From: Cohnella terricola
Lineage (GTDB): Bacteria > Bacillota > Bacilli > Paenibacillales > Paenibacillaceae
NCBI RefSeq assembly: GCF_007786475.1
Contig: NZ_VNJJ01000005.1
Span: forward strand, 248,001 to 312,000
Direction: 5' to 3'
DNA: 64,000 nucleotides
Position 1 is the stretch's first letter. Each line of letters starts with the position of its first letter. The translations under genes and the position numbers were made by a program. Positions 17,532 through 27,283 of the stretch are shown here, one piece after another. The notes beneath the pieces are model-generated. The model saw only the letters and a list, made by a program, of their open reading frames with translations. It was not told where the DNA came from and ran no database searches.

Positions 17532-19460
17532 ATGAAGATATCACAGGTGACGGTCCGCAAGCGGCTCTATATCGTCTTGGTGTTTGCCGTCATCGCCTTC
17601 GCGGCCTTGATTATAAGGCTTGGTTACGTGCAACTCATGATCGGCGGGGAGATCGCGAAGAAGGCGGAGGATTCCTGGAGACGCAACATTCCGTTCGAAG
17701 CGAAGCGGGGCGACATTCTCGACCGCAACGGCATTCGGCTGGCGTACAACGTCAGCTCTCCGACGATCTATGCGATTCCGGTGCAGGTCAAAGATAAGCA
17801 GGGGACGGCGAGAAAGCTGTCCGGACCGCTCGGGATGTCGGAAGATCAATTGGTTACATTGATGTCCAGAAAGGTGTCGAGCGTGGAACTCAAGCCCGGA
17901 GGCCGGAAAATGACGACGGAGAAGGCGCAGGAAATACGTAACATGGCATTGCCCGGGATCTTTGTTTCCGAAGACAATAAACGCTATTACCCGTACGGGA
18001 ATATGGCCGCGCACGTGCTTGGCTTTACGGGAAGCTACAACCAGGGCTTGACCGGATTGGAGCTTCAGTACGATGCGCGATTGACGGGACTGCGAGGCAG
18101 CGTGTCCTATTTGGCCGACGCGGCGGGAAGGAAGATGCCGCAATCGGCCGATCAATACATCCCTCCTCAAGACGGTTTGTCGCTGCAGCTGACCCTCGAT
18201 CAGACGATCCAATCGGTCGTCGAACGAGAGCTCGATCAGACGATGCTGCAGTATCATGCGAACAGCGTCATCGCGATCGCGATGAATCCGAATACCGGAG
18301 AGATTTATGCGATGGGCAGCCGGCCTTCGTTCGAGCCGGACAAGTACCAGGAAGTATCGCCCCAGGTATACAACCGCAATCTTCCGATATGGATGACGTA
18401 CGAGCCGGGTTCCACTTTTAAGATTATCACGCTGGCTGCTGCGATCCAGGAAGGTAAAGTGAATCTCGAGCACGAGCATTTCTACGACCCTGGATTTATC
18501 GAAGTGGCCGGCGCGAAGCTGAGATGCTGGAAGAGAGGCGGCCATGGCAGCCAGACGTTCCTCGAGGTCGTGGAGAACTCTTGCAACCCGGGTTTCGTGA
18601 CGCTCGGCAATCGGTTGGGCAAGGATTTGCTATTCTCCTATATCAACAATTTCGGCTTCGGTAAGAAGACGGGAATCGATCTGAAAGGCGAAGAGAACGG
18701 AATTCTATTCAAGCTGAAGCAGGTCGGTCCGGTCGAACTTGCCACGACCGCGTTCGGCCAAGGCGTGTCGGTCACGCCGATCCAGCAGATTACGGCGGTG
18801 TCCGCGGCGATCAACGGGGGCAAGCTGTATAAGCCGTTCGTGTCCAAATCGTGGATTCAGCCGGAGACCGGGATCGTTCTGGAGGAGACGAAGCCGCAAG
18901 TCGTACGGCAGGTGATCTCTCCCGAAACGTCCAAAACCGTGAGAGAGGCACTTGAGAAGGTCGTGGCGCAAGGGACGGGGGGCAAAGCGTTCCTTGAAGG
19001 TTACCGGGTGGGAGGCAAGACGGGGACAGCCCAGAAAGTCGTGAATGGCCGTTATTCCAGCAACGAGCATATCGTTTCCTTCATCGGTTTCGCGCCGGCC
19101 GACGATCCGCAGCTCATCGTCTACGTTGCCGTCGACAACCCCCAAGGCATTCAATTCGGCGGCGTCGTCGCCGCGCCGATCGTTCGCAATATTATGGCGG
19201 ATGCATTGCCGTATTTGGGCGTGAAGCCGCGGAGCGTTCAGGTGGAGAAAGAATATAAATTCGGCAGCGGCGAGCCTCGCACCGTAACCGTGCCGAACCT
19301 CGTCGGCAAGACGGTGTCCGATATTTACGAGGATATGAACTCGAACTTTCATCTGGCATCTTCTGGTAGCGGGGATGCGATCGTTCGACAGGCACCCGCA
19401 GCGGGGGCAAGGGTCGAGCAGGGTTCGGTCATCCGCATCTATCTGGGCGCATCGGACTAA
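17532..19460 (+). CDS. spoVD: stage V sporulation protein D (spore cortex transpeptidase)
   Basis: A 642-residue class B penicillin-binding protein, close to B. subtilis SpoVD (about 645). It has an N-terminal anchor helix (LYIVLVFAVIAFAALIIRLGYVQL), the transpeptidase motifs STFK (Ser294), SCN (350-352) and KTGTA (from Lys496), and one C-terminal PASTA domain (TVPNLVGKTVSDIYEDM). SpoVD works with the flippase-like SpoVE in the mother cell to make spore cortex peptidoglycan. It is a paralogue of the adjacent pbpB, a duplication common to Bacillales. The start at 17532 lies after GGGGG and a T-run. Confidence 0.95.
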   Translation: MKISQVTVRKRLYIVLVFAVIAFAALIIRLGYVQLMIGGEIAKKAEDSWRRNIPFEAKRGDILDRNGIRLAYNVSSPTIYAIPVQVKDKQGTARKLSGPLGMSEDQLVTLMSRKVSSVELKPGGRKMTTEKAQEIRNMALPGIFVSEDNKRYYPYGNMAAHVLGFTGSYNQGLTGLELQYDARLTGLRGSVSYLADAAGRKMPQSADQYIPPQDGLSLQLTLDQTIQSVVERELDQTMLQYHANSVIAIAMNPNTGEIYAMGSRPSFEPDKYQEVSPQVYNRNLPIWMTYEPGSTFKIITLAAAIQEGKVNLEHEHFYDPGFIEVAGAKLRCWKRGGHGSQTFLEVVENSCNPGFVTLGNRLGKDLLFSYINNFGFGKKTGIDLKGEENGILFKLKQVGPVELATTAFGQGVSVTPIQQITAVSAAINGGKLYKPFVSKSWIQPETGIVLEETKPQVVRQVISPETSKTVREALEKVVAQGTGGKAFLEGYRVGGKTGTAQKVVNGRYSSNEHIVSFIGFAPADDPQLIVYVAVDNPQGIQFGGVVAAPIVRNIMADALPYLGVKPRSVQVEKEYKFGSGEPRTVTVPNLVGKTVSDIYEDMNSNFHLASSGSGDAIVRQAPAAGARVEQGSVIRIYLGASD

Positions 19461-19476
19461 AGTTAGGTTTTCCCCC

Positions 19477-19505
19477 TTGAACGAGGACATTCATTGGAAC
19501 ATAAT
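19477..19505 (+). promoter_or_regulatory. candidate sigma-A promoter of murE
   Basis: TTGAAC (19477-19482) and CATAAT (19500-19505) are 17 bases apart in the 87-base gap between spoVD and murE, matching 10 of 12 consensus positions. It would let vegetative murE-murF-mraY-murD expression bypass spoVD. Confidence 0.55.
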
Positions 19506-19547
19506 GAGTGTACACTGCATATCAGGTCGTCAGGAGGCCGGTTTTAC

Positions 19548-21035
19548 ATGAAGTTAAATGAATTATCCCAACAATTGCTGCTCTATCGGATGATTGGCGA
19601 TTCCGCCGCGGAGATTGGAAGCCTGGCAGTCGACTCCCGCAAAGTCGAGCCGGGCTGCTTGTTCTTCTGCGTGCCCGGGCACGCGGCGGACGGTCACGAT
19701 TACGCCGAGCAAGCGATCTCCAAAGGAGCCGCAGCGTTAGTCACGGAGCGGGAGCTGCCGATCACGGCGACACAGATCATCGTGCCGGACGTAAGACAGG
19801 CGCTTGCGCTGATCGCCGATTACTATTACGGCCGACCTTCTCATAAACTGCGGCCGATCGGGGTTACGGGAACGAACGGCAAGACGACGACCACCTATCT
19901 GATCGAACGAATCTGGGCGGACGCGGGTGTGGCCGCAGGGGTGATCGGCACGATCGAAACCCGTTACGCGGGAGAGAGCTTGCCGATGTCGGGGACAACG
20001 CCGGGTGTACTGGAGTTGCAGCAAATCTTGCATGACATGGTCGAGGCGGGGACGGAGCGCTGCGTGATGGAAGTCTCTTCCCATGCGCTGGATCAAGGCA
20101 GGGTCAAAGGCTGCAGCTTCCGCACGGCGATCTTCACCAATCTCACGCAAGACCATTTGGACTATCACGGGACGATGGAAGCTTACGAGTCGGCCAAAGG
20201 ATTGTTTTTCTCCAGGCTCGGCAATACGTATTCCGACGACCCGCGGGAACGGACTTACGCGGTGCTTAACGGGGACGACGAAGCTTCGGCCAGGTTCGCC
20301 AAGATGACGGCGGCAGAGGTGCTGACCTACGGCATCGAGAAAAAGGCTGATCTTCAGGCATCCGAAGTTCGTATTGCGGCGGGAGGAACATCCTTTAAGC
20401 TGGAATCCTTCCGCGGCAGCCGCCAAGTGAAGTTGAAGCTTGTCGGCAAGTTTAACGTCTACAACGCGCTGGCCGCTCTGGGGGCGGCTCTGTGCGAAGG
20501 GATCGGACTGGACGAGGCGATTACGAGTTTGGAGCGAATCGGCGGCGTGCCGGGGCGTGTAGAGCCAGTCGACGCGGGACAAGATTTCGCCGTCATCGTC
20601 GATTACGCCCATACCCCGGACGGACTGGAGAACGTCCTGAATACGGTGAAGGAGCTCGCGACGGGGAATGTCATATGCGTGTTCGGCTGCGGTGGCGATC
20701 GCGATCGGACGAAACGGCCGATCATGGGACGTATCGCGTCCGATCTCGCCGACAAGATCATCGTCACCAGCGATAATCCGCGCACGGAAGATCCGGAACT
20801 CATTATTCGCGATATCGAGGCCGGTCTGAAGGAAGCGGGAGCTACGAGAGACCGCTATGAGCTAGAGCCCGATAGGCGCGCTGCGATAGAAAAAGCGGTT
20901 GAAATGGCAAGCCCCGGCGATGTAGTATTGATTGCGGGGAAAGGCCATGAGGCGTATCAGATCATCGGAAACGTTACGCATGATTTCGATGATCGTCTCG
21001 TAGCGAAAGAAGCGATAAGGAGTCGAAACCAGTGA
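19548..21035 (+). CDS. murE: UDP-MurNAc-L-Ala-D-Glu:meso-diaminopimelate ligase
   Basis: The 495-residue ligase adds the third residue of the stem peptide in the cytoplasm, using ATP. The ATP loop GVTGTNGKTTTTYLIE and the central domain (EVSSHALDQGRVKG, VIVDYAHTPDGLENVL, CVFGCGGDRDRTKRP) are complete. The motif DNPR in the C-terminal domain (TSDNPRTEDPELI) is the signature of meso-diaminopimelate specificity rather than lysine, in line with dapL elsewhere in this window. ATG at 19548 follows AGGAGG at 8 bases. Its stop overlaps the start of murF. Confidence 0.97.
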   Translation: MKLNELSQQLLLYRMIGDSAAEIGSLAVDSRKVEPGCLFFCVPGHAADGHDYAEQAISKGAAALVTERELPITATQIIVPDVRQALALIADYYYGRPSHKLRPIGVTGTNGKTTTTYLIERIWADAGVAAGVIGTIETRYAGESLPMSGTTPGVLELQQILHDMVEAGTERCVMEVSSHALDQGRVKGCSFRTAIFTNLTQDHLDYHGTMEAYESAKGLFFSRLGNTYSDDPRERTYAVLNGDDEASARFAKMTAAEVLTYGIEKKADLQASEVRIAAGGTSFKLESFRGSRQVKLKLVGKFNVYNALAALGAALCEGIGLDEAITSLERIGGVPGRVEPVDAGQDFAVIVDYAHTPDGLENVLNTVKELATGNVICVFGCGGDRDRTKRPIMGRIASDLADKIIVTSDNPRTEDPELIIRDIEAGLKEAGATRDRYELEPDRRAAIEKAVEMASPGDVVLIAGKGHEAYQIIGNVTHDFDDRLVAKEAIRSRNQ

Positions 21036-22438
21036 TGCAGGCAACGGTACGCGAAGTAGCGGAATGGAGCGGCGCGGAACGAATCGGCGGTTTATCCGGA
21101 GACGAGAGCTTGCGGTTGATCGGCGTTTCGACGGACACGAGACATATTCGACCGGGACAATTGTTCGTTCCTCTGAGAGGCGAGCGGTTCGACGGTCATG
21201 AATATATTGAAGCAGCCAAAGAAGCGGGGGCTTCGGCGGCGCTGTGGGACAGGGCGATTCCGTTACCGGACGTCGGCATGCCTTTGATTCTGGTCGAAGA
21301 CACGCTAGCCGCGCTTCAGAAGCTGGCCGCCGCGTATTTGAACAAGCGGTTAACCGCGAAAGTCATCGCGATTACGGGAAGCAACGGCAAAACGACGACC
21401 AAGGATTTGATTTCCTCCGTGCTGGCGACAAGATATCTTGTACATAAAACTGAGGGAAACTACAATAACCACATCGGTTTACCGTTAACCGTGCTTGGCG
21501 CGCCCGTGGATACGGAAGCGCTCGTGCTCGAGATGGGGATGAGCGGCTTCGGGGAGATTTCCCTGTTATCCGGCATGGCGCGGCCCGACGCAGCGGTCAT
21601 TACGAATATCGGGGAGTCCCACCTTCGACAGCTCGGTTCGCGAAGGAACATCGCGAAAGCAAAGCTGGAAATCACAGAGGGGCTCAAGTCCGGCGGGACG
21701 CTCGTATACTTCGGCGACGAGCCGCTCATCGGGGAAGAACTGCCTGGCGCCTTGGCCGGCAAAGAGATCAAGCTGGTCACCTTCGGCGAGAACGCGGACA
21801 ACGATTGGATCGCACGAAATATTCAGGTTACGACCGATGGCACGCGATTTACAGTCGCCGGGGACACGGAAACGACGTACGAACTTCCGATTCCCGGCAG
21901 GCATAACGGGGTGAACGCTTTGGCCGCCGTCGCGATCGGCGGATTGTTCGGGCTATCGCCTGACGAGATCGGCGAAGGACTTCGACTCGCCAAGCTGACA
22001 GGCATGCGGATCGAACGCAGCAACGCGAAGGTCGGAGCGGTCGTCTTGAACGACGCGTACAATGCAAGCCCGACTTCGGTCAAAGCCGCTATCGACTTGG
22101 TTGGGGAACTTTCGGGTTATCGGCGCAAGTGGGTCGTGCTCGGAGACATGCTGGATCTAGGCGATGACGAATTGGCGATGCATGGGGAGATCGGCCGCTA
22201 TTTGGACAACTCGAAGGCCGATCGCGTTTATGTTTACGGGCCGTTGTCGAAACGGACGTTCGAAGAAGCCAAACCGAAGTACGCGGACGGATGGGTTCGC
22301 CATTTCGAGAATAAGATTGAGCTAGCCGACGCATTGCTCGAAGATCTAGCTCCGGACGATCTGGTGCTGGTCAAAGCATCCCGGGGCATGAAAATGGAAG
22401 ATGTCGTTACGATGTTGCAGAGAGGAGGCAGAGGGTGA
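21035..22438 (+). CDS. murF: UDP-MurNAc-tripeptide:D-Ala-D-Ala ligase
   Basis: The 467-residue MurF adds D-alanyl-D-alanine to complete the pentapeptide. The ATP-binding loop is [16 protein letters not shown], followed by [16 protein letters not shown] and [10 protein letters not shown], and the C-terminal domain has [18 protein letters not shown] and [11 protein letters not shown]. The ATG at 21035 shares one base with the murE stop; a GTG at 21032 immediately before is an equally possible start, with AAGGAG 9 bases upstream. Tight overlap indicates translational coupling to murE. Confidence 0.97.
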   Translation: MQATVREVAEWSGAERIGGLSGDESLRLIGVSTDTRHIRPGQLFVPLRGERFDGHEYIEAAKEAGASAALWDRAIPLPDVGMPLILVEDTLAALQKLAAAYLNKRLTAKVIAITGSNGKTTTKDLISSVLATRYLVHKTEGNYNNHIGLPLTVLGAPVDTEALVLEMGMSGFGEISLLSGMARPDAAVITNIGESHLRQLGSRRNIAKAKLEITEGLKSGGTLVYFGDEPLIGEELPGALAGKEIKLVTFGENADNDWIARNIQVTTDGTRFTVAGDTETTYELPIPGRHNGVNALAAVAIGGLFGLSPDEIGEGLRLAKLTGMRIERSNAKVGAVVLNDAYNASPTSVKAAIDLVGELSGYRRKWVVLGDMLDLGDDELAMHGEIGRYLDNSKADRVYVYGPLSKRTFEEAKPKYADGWVRHFENKIELADALLEDLAPDDLVLVKASRGMKMEDVVTMLQRGGRG

Positions 22439-22442
22439 CGGA

Positions 22443-23405
22443 ATGGACTATACATCGGTTTTTTGGACTTTAGGCGTTTCTTTCGTACTTGCGGTTTTAT
22501 TCGGTCCCCTGTTTATTCCGCTTCTTCGCAGGTTAAAATTCGGACAGCAGGTCCGTGTAGACGGTCCCGAGTCTCACTTAAAGAAGTCCGGCACGCCGAC
22601 AATGGGCGGGATTATCATTTTGGCGGCGTTAACTCTCGCGTTCTTGCGATTCGCGGATCGCGGACCGGAATACTGGGCGCTCTTAACTGCTTGCTTAGGA
22701 TTCGGTCTCGTCGGGTTTTTGGACGATTATATTAAAATCGTGTTTAAACGTTCGCTCGGACTAACGGCCAAACAGAAATTGTTTGGACAACTGCTGTTTG
22801 CCGTCATTTTCTGTTATATTTTATACACGATGAATCATAGTACGAGCATAGGCGTTCCGGGCACGGACTGGTCGGTCGACCTAGGGTGGGCGTATTATGC
22901 GCTGGTCGTCGTCATGTTCCTGGGCTCCACGAACGCTGTCAACTTTACCGACGGCCTTGACGGCTTGCTTGCCGGGACAAGCGCTTTGGCGTTCGGCGCG
23001 TTCGCCGTCGTCGCGGTGGAAGCGACACAGCCTCAAGCCGCGGTATTCAGCGCGGCGGTCGTCGGCGCGGTGCTTGGTTTTCTCGTCTACAACGCTCACC
23101 CAGCAAGAATTTTCATGGGAGATACCGGCTCTCTTGGGCTTGGCGGAGGCATTGCCGCCGTTGCAATACTGACCAAGACGGAACTGCTTCTTATCGTCAT
23201 CGGGGGCGTATTCGTACTCGAGATGCTCTCCGTCATCATTCAGGTCGCCTCGTTTAAGACAAGGGGCAAACGGGTGTTCAAAATGAGTCCGATTCATCAT
23301 CACTTCGAGCTTTCCGGCTGGTCGGAGTGGCGCGTGGTGACGACTTTCTGGTTCGTCGGGCTGCTGCTTGCGGGAGTCGGATTATGGTTGTTTAAGTCAA
23401 GTTAA
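22443..23405 (+). CDS. mraY: phospho-MurNAc-pentapeptide transferase
   Basis: A 320-residue polytopic membrane enzyme that transfers phospho-MurNAc-pentapeptide to undecaprenyl phosphate, giving lipid I. Family motifs are present: [23 protein letters not shown]-like [45 protein letters not shown] and the histidine-rich [14 protein letters not shown]. About ten hydrophobic helices. The start ATG at 22443 lies 4 bases after the murF stop, preceded by AGAGGAGG. The usual length is about 320-325 residues. Confidence 0.98.
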   Translation: MDYTSVFWTLGVSFVLAVLFGPLFIPLLRRLKFGQQVRVDGPESHLKKSGTPTMGGIIILAALTLAFLRFADRGPEYWALLTACLGFGLVGFLDDYIKIVFKRSLGLTAKQKLFGQLLFAVIFCYILYTMNHSTSIGVPGTDWSVDLGWAYYALVVVMFLGSTNAVNFTDGLDGLLAGTSALAFGAFAVVAVEATQPQAAVFSAAVVGAVLGFLVYNAHPARIFMGDTGSLGLGGGIAAVAILTKTELLLIVIGGVFVLEMLSVIIQVASFKTRGKRVFKMSPIHHHFELSGWSEWRVVTTFWFVGLLLAGVGLWLFKSS

Positions 23406-23437
23406 GTTAAGGTTCGCTTAAAGGGGCAAATGCAAAG

Positions 23438-24871
23438 ATGATGCAGCTTACATCCTACCGGGGACGTCATGTCGTCGTTCTCGGTTTGGCGAGAAGCGGC
23501 GTAGCCGCCGCGAAATTGTTCCACAACGTCGGAGCCGACGTCGTCGTCAACGACAAAAAAGAGCGGGATCAATGCCCCGAAGCCGACGAATTGACGGCTT
23601 TGGGCATTTCTGTTGTGTGCGGGCACCATCCTGACGGGCTCGTGACGAAGGATACGGCGCTGCTCGTCAAAAATCCGGGCATTCCCTACACGGCGCCTCC
23701 GATCATCGAAGCGCTCCGGCTTGGGGTGGAAGTGGTTAGTGAAGTCGAGATCGCGGGACACCTGTCTCCCGCGCCGCTCATCGGCATTACCGGTTCTAAC
23801 GGCAAGACGACTACGACGACGCTTACCGGAGTTCTTCTTGAAGCGGCAGATCTTAAGCCGCTCGTGGCCGGCAACATCGGCCGTCCGCTTAGCGAAGCTT
23901 CCTTGGAAGTGGAGGAGGACGGCTGGCTTGTCGCTGAGCTCAGCAGCTTCCAGTTGAAAGGGACGTCAGATTTCCGTCCACGCATCGCTTGCCTACTCAA
24001 CGTAGCCGAGACGCATCTGGATTATCACGGGTCGATGGAGGATTATGTCGGTTCGAAGGCGAAGTTGTTCAAGAATCAAACGCAAGACGACATCGCCATC
24101 TACAATGAGGATGACGAAACTTGCCGCCGTTTGGCGCAATCGTTCAAAGGACGGAAATTTCCTTTTTCCGTCACGCAGACGCTAGACGTCGGCATTATGA
24201 TCGATCCGCCGTACGCCGACATCCGCCCCGCCGACGATGAGGCGGAACTGGAGCGTTGGATCGTTAGCCGTGAACCGGGCGGCGCGTTACGTCGAATCTT
24301 GCGCGTCGACGAGCTCGGCATCCCCGGACGCCATAACGCGGCAAACGCGCTTGCCGCGATCGCGATCGCGCTATCTGCCGGGGCGGATCCGCAGCGTCTT
24401 GCGGAGCCGCTGCGGGAGTTCCGCGGAGTCGAGCATCGCCTGGAATACGTCGGTACATTCGGCGGCGTGAAGTTCTACAATGATTCCAAGGCAACCAATC
24501 CGATGGCGACGACGATGTCGATCCTGTCGCTGCCGTCGCCGCTCATTCTGATCGCCGGTGGACTCGACAGAGGGTCCGATTATATGGAATTGCTGCCCGT
24601 CTTCCGCGATCGGCTGAAAGGCCTGGCCGCCATCGGAGAGACGAGAGAGAAGCTCGGCCGCGTTGCGTCGCTTTCCGGTTTATCGCGGGTGAAAATCGTC
24701 GAACCTGTAGAGGACGCCGAACAGACGCTCCGCCAAGCCGTGTTGGAAGCCGCCGCCATGGCGGAGCCGGGAGACATTGTACTTCTCTCGCCCGCGTGCG
24801 CAAGCTGGGACATGTTCCCATCCTACGAGGCAAGGGGTCGCATTTTTAAGCAATCGGCGCATACGCTGTAA
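23438..24871 (+). CDS. murD: UDP-MurNAc-L-alanine:D-glutamate ligase
   Basis: The 477-residue product is MurD: an N-terminal UDP-binding Rossmann domain (VVVLGLARSGVAAAKLF), an ATP loop ([13 protein letters not shown]), NIGRPLSEA, ELSSFQLKGT, NVAETHLDYHGSMEDY and a C-terminal FYNDSKATNPMAT block. It adds D-glutamate to UDP-MurNAc-L-alanine. It is some 25 residues longer than B. subtilis MurD; the extra length appears to lie in the middle domain (around PPYADIRPADDEAELERW). ATG at 23438 or the adjacent ATG at 23441 may start it. It sits 32 bases after mraY. Confidence 0.97.
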   Translation: MMQLTSYRGRHVVVLGLARSGVAAAKLFHNVGADVVVNDKKERDQCPEADELTALGISVVCGHHPDGLVTKDTALLVKNPGIPYTAPPIIEALRLGVEVVSEVEIAGHLSPAPLIGITGSNGKTTTTTLTGVLLEAADLKPLVAGNIGRPLSEASLEVEEDGWLVAELSSFQLKGTSDFRPRIACLLNVAETHLDYHGSMEDYVGSKAKLFKNQTQDDIAIYNEDDETCRRLAQSFKGRKFPFSVTQTLDVGIMIDPPYADIRPADDEAELERWIVSREPGGALRRILRVDELGIPGRHNAANALAAIAIALSAGADPQRLAEPLREFRGVEHRLEYVGTFGGVKFYNDSKATNPMATTMSILSLPSPLILIAGGLDRGSDYMELLPVFRDRLKGLAAIGETREKLGRVASLSGLSRVKIVEPVEDAEQTLRQAVLEAAAMAEPGDIVLLSPACASWDMFPSYEARGRIFKQSAHTL

Positions 24872-24916
24872 GAGGGGGCTCGTCCCCACTCTTGCAAACC
24901 GCGAGGTGTCCGGTTC

Positions 24917-26014
24917 ATGGCCAAAACCCGCTCCGTTCCCGATGTTTGGATGATCTCCGCTACGTTAGGCATATTGGCCATAGGTCTGGTGATGGTATAC
25001 AGCGCCAGCGCCGTAGCGGCTTTTCACGATTACGGAGATTCGTTCTACTACGTGAAAAGACAATTGCTGTTCGCCGTACTCGGAATTGCTGCCATGTTCG
25101 TTACGATGAACGTGGATTATACATTTTGGCGGAAATGGGCGGTGCCCGCGCTTCTCGTATGTTTCGGCCTGCTCGTCATCGTGCTCGTACCCGGGCTCGG
25201 CGTCGTGAGGGGCGGAGCCAGAAGCTGGCTCGGCATCGGTTCCTTTGGCATTCAGCCGTCAGAATTCATGAAGCTCGCGATGATATTGTTCGTCGCCAAG
25301 CTGCTCTCGGAGCGGCAAAACCGGATTACCGATTTTACGAAGGGACTGCTTCCCCCGCTGGGCATACTGGGTGCGGCATTCGCTCTCATCATGCTGCAGC
25401 CGGACTTGGGAACGGGAACCGTCATGATTGGCGCTTCCTTGCTTGCGATCTACGTAGCCGGCGCTCGAATCTCTCATCTTGCGGGCCTGGCGATGGTCGG
25501 CGTCGTGGGCTTGGTAGGATTGATCGCCGCCGCACCATACCGATTACAGAGAATTACGGCCTTCCTCGATCCTTGGCAAGATCCGCAGGGCGCAGGATAT
25601 CAATCGATTCAATCGCTCTACGCGATCGGCCCCGGAGGGCTGGTCGGCCTTGGACTCGGAATGAGCCGCCAAAAATATAATTATTTACCTGAGCCGCAAA
25701 CGGATTTTATATTTTCCATTCTGGCCGAGGAACTTGGTTTTATCGGCGGCAGTTTGCTCATTCTTTTGTTTTTGCTGCTGATTTGGCGAGGCATGAGAAC
25801 CGCGATTACGCTGACCGATCCGTTCGGCAGCCTGCTGGCCACGGGCATCGTCGGCATTTTCGCCGTCCAGGTGTTGATCAACATCGGCGTCGTCATCGGC
25901 TTATTGCCGATTACGGGGGTAACGTTGCCGCTTGTAAGCTACGGCGGTTCGTCGCTTACGTTATTGCTGACGGCGCTCGGCATATTACTTAACTTATCAC
26001 GTTATTCGAGGTGA
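24917..26014 (+). CDS. spoVE: stage V sporulation protein E (SEDS family)
   Basis: The 365-residue polytopic membrane protein is a SEDS-family glycan polymerase (FtsW/RodA/SpoVE). Conserved blocks are MVYSASAV near the N terminus, PGLGVVRGGARSWLGIG with FGIQPSEFMKLA, LIMLQPDLGTG, YLPEPQTDFIFSILAEELGFIGG and the C-terminal LPLVSYGGSSL. The position between murD and murG and the 366-residue length of the B. subtilis protein make SpoVE, the cortex-specific member paired with SpoVD, the best call. In this lineage it might also serve as FtsW, since no other SEDS gene is in the window. Start follows GAGGTG. Confidence 0.92.
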   Translation: MAKTRSVPDVWMISATLGILAIGLVMVYSASAVAAFHDYGDSFYYVKRQLLFAVLGIAAMFVTMNVDYTFWRKWAVPALLVCFGLLVIVLVPGLGVVRGGARSWLGIGSFGIQPSEFMKLAMILFVAKLLSERQNRITDFTKGLLPPLGILGAAFALIMLQPDLGTGTVMIGASLLAIYVAGARISHLAGLAMVGVVGLVGLIAAAPYRLQRITAFLDPWQDPQGAGYQSIQSLYAIGPGGLVGLGLGMSRQKYNYLPEPQTDFIFSILAEELGFIGGSLLILLFLLLIWRGMRTAITLTDPFGSLLATGIVGIFAVQVLINIGVVIGLLPITGVTLPLVSYGGSSLTLLLTALGILLNLSRYSR

Positions 26015-26020
26015 AATTTG

Positions 26021-27130
26021 ATGCGTGTCGTTTTGACCGGAGGAGGCACAGGGGGGCATATTTACCCCGCGCTGGCCATCGGCCGCGAAATCGCGGATAA
26101 ACAACCGGGTTCGTCGCTGCTGTACATTGGGACGACTCGCGGGCTGGAAAGTCGGATCGTGCCGGAGCAGGGCATTGCGTTCGAAGATATTACGATTACG
26201 GGTTTTCGGCGCTCGCTCTCCTGGGAGAACGTACGGACGGTCATGCGTTTCGTCCAAGGCGTTCGGCGTTCAAAGCAATTGCTGAAATCGTTCAAGCCCG
26301 ACATTGTCGTCGGAACCGGCGGGTATGTCTGTGGTCCCGTCGTATATGCCGCTTCGCGGCTTGGCATTCCTACGCTTATTCACGAACAGAACGTTCTACC
26401 TGGACTGACGAACAAGTTTCTAAGCCGGTACGTGGACGGCGTCGCGGTCAGCTTCCCTGAGTCCGCGGCGCATTTCGCGAAATGCCCCAATGTTGTCTAC
26501 GCGGGCAATCCGTGCGCTACGAGAGTGCTTCAGGCGAACCGTAACAGCGGGTACGAATCGTTAGGCTTGAAGCTGGGCACGCCTTTCGTGCTTGCCGTCG
26601 GCGGAAGCGGAGGGGCAAAAGCGCTGAACGAAGCGCTCGTTCAGGCGGCTCCTTTGCTTCGTAAACTGCCCGGCGTTCATCTTGTATTCGTCACCGGAGA
26701 AAGATTTTATAAAGATACCGAGGCGGCGATTTCCAAGGATTTGCTAGACGTCGCGAGCAGAGTAAAGGTTGTTCCGTATATTCGCAATATGCCGGAAGTT
26801 CTAGCCGCGGCGTCGCTGTACGTCGGGCGCGCTGGCGCTTCTTTTCTTGCGGAGATTACCTCGCTCGGCATTCCGTCCATTTTGATTCCGTCGCCGAACG
26901 TCACGAATAATCACCAGGAAGCAAATGCGAGAAGCCTGGTCAACGCCGGTGCGGCGAAAATGATTCTGGAACGCGAACTGACGGGAGATTTGCTGTTTGC
27001 TCGCATTGGCGAGATTATGGGAGACGAAACGCGGCGGGCGGAGATGTCCAAAGCTTCGCGAGGGCTGGGCATGCCGCAATCCGCGTCGCTAGTATACGAA
27101 CAAATCGTGCGATTGCAACAAAAAAGATAA
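26021..27130 (+). CDS. murG: undecaprenyl-PP-MurNAc-pentapeptide N-acetylglucosaminyltransferase
   Basis: The 369-residue GT28 enzyme converts lipid I to lipid II on the inner membrane face. Signature loops are GGGTGGHIYPALAIG at the N terminus, GTGGYVCGPVVYAA and the C-terminal domain motifs AVGGSGGAKALNEAL, VGRAGASFLAEITSLGIPSILIPSP and NNHQEANARSL. ATG at 26021 follows CGAGGTGA at 7 bases, only 6 bases after spoVE. It is followed by an unusually long 153-base gap before murB. Confidence 0.97.
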   Translation: MRVVLTGGGTGGHIYPALAIGREIADKQPGSSLLYIGTTRGLESRIVPEQGIAFEDITITGFRRSLSWENVRTVMRFVQGVRRSKQLLKSFKPDIVVGTGGYVCGPVVYAASRLGIPTLIHEQNVLPGLTNKFLSRYVDGVAVSFPESAAHFAKCPNVVYAGNPCATRVLQANRNSGYESLGLKLGTPFVLAVGGSGGAKALNEALVQAAPLLRKLPGVHLVFVTGERFYKDTEAAISKDLLDVASRVKVVPYIRNMPEVLAAASLYVGRAGASFLAEITSLGIPSILIPSPNVTNNHQEANARSLVNAGAAKMILERELTGDLLFARIGEIMGDETRRAEMSKASRGLGMPQSASLVYEQIVRLQQKR

Positions 27131-27136
27131 TGGATC

Positions 27137-27263
27137 GTCCTTCAGGAGCCAGGAAAATGGGCGTTTGTCACAACACCTCCCCAGCCGTCATAAGATACAG
27201 CGTGATCGTGACTGTCGGACTTGAGCGCCAAGGCGACGACGGAGACCCGAAGCCCTGAAGGAC
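27137..27263 (+). promoter_or_regulatory. long-range inverted repeat in the murB leader
   Basis: GTCCTTCAGG (27137-27146) is exactly complementary to CCTGAAGGAC (27254-27263), enclosing about 107 bases and ending a few bases before the murB ribosome site AAGGAGG. Shorter internal pairings (CCGTC/GACGG, ACAG/CTGT, CGC/GCG) are possible. This is the layout of a leader RNA with a closing stem, but no known class is recognised and it could be chance. Confidence 0.35.
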
Positions 27264-27283
27264 ATGTAAGGAGGATTAACGCC

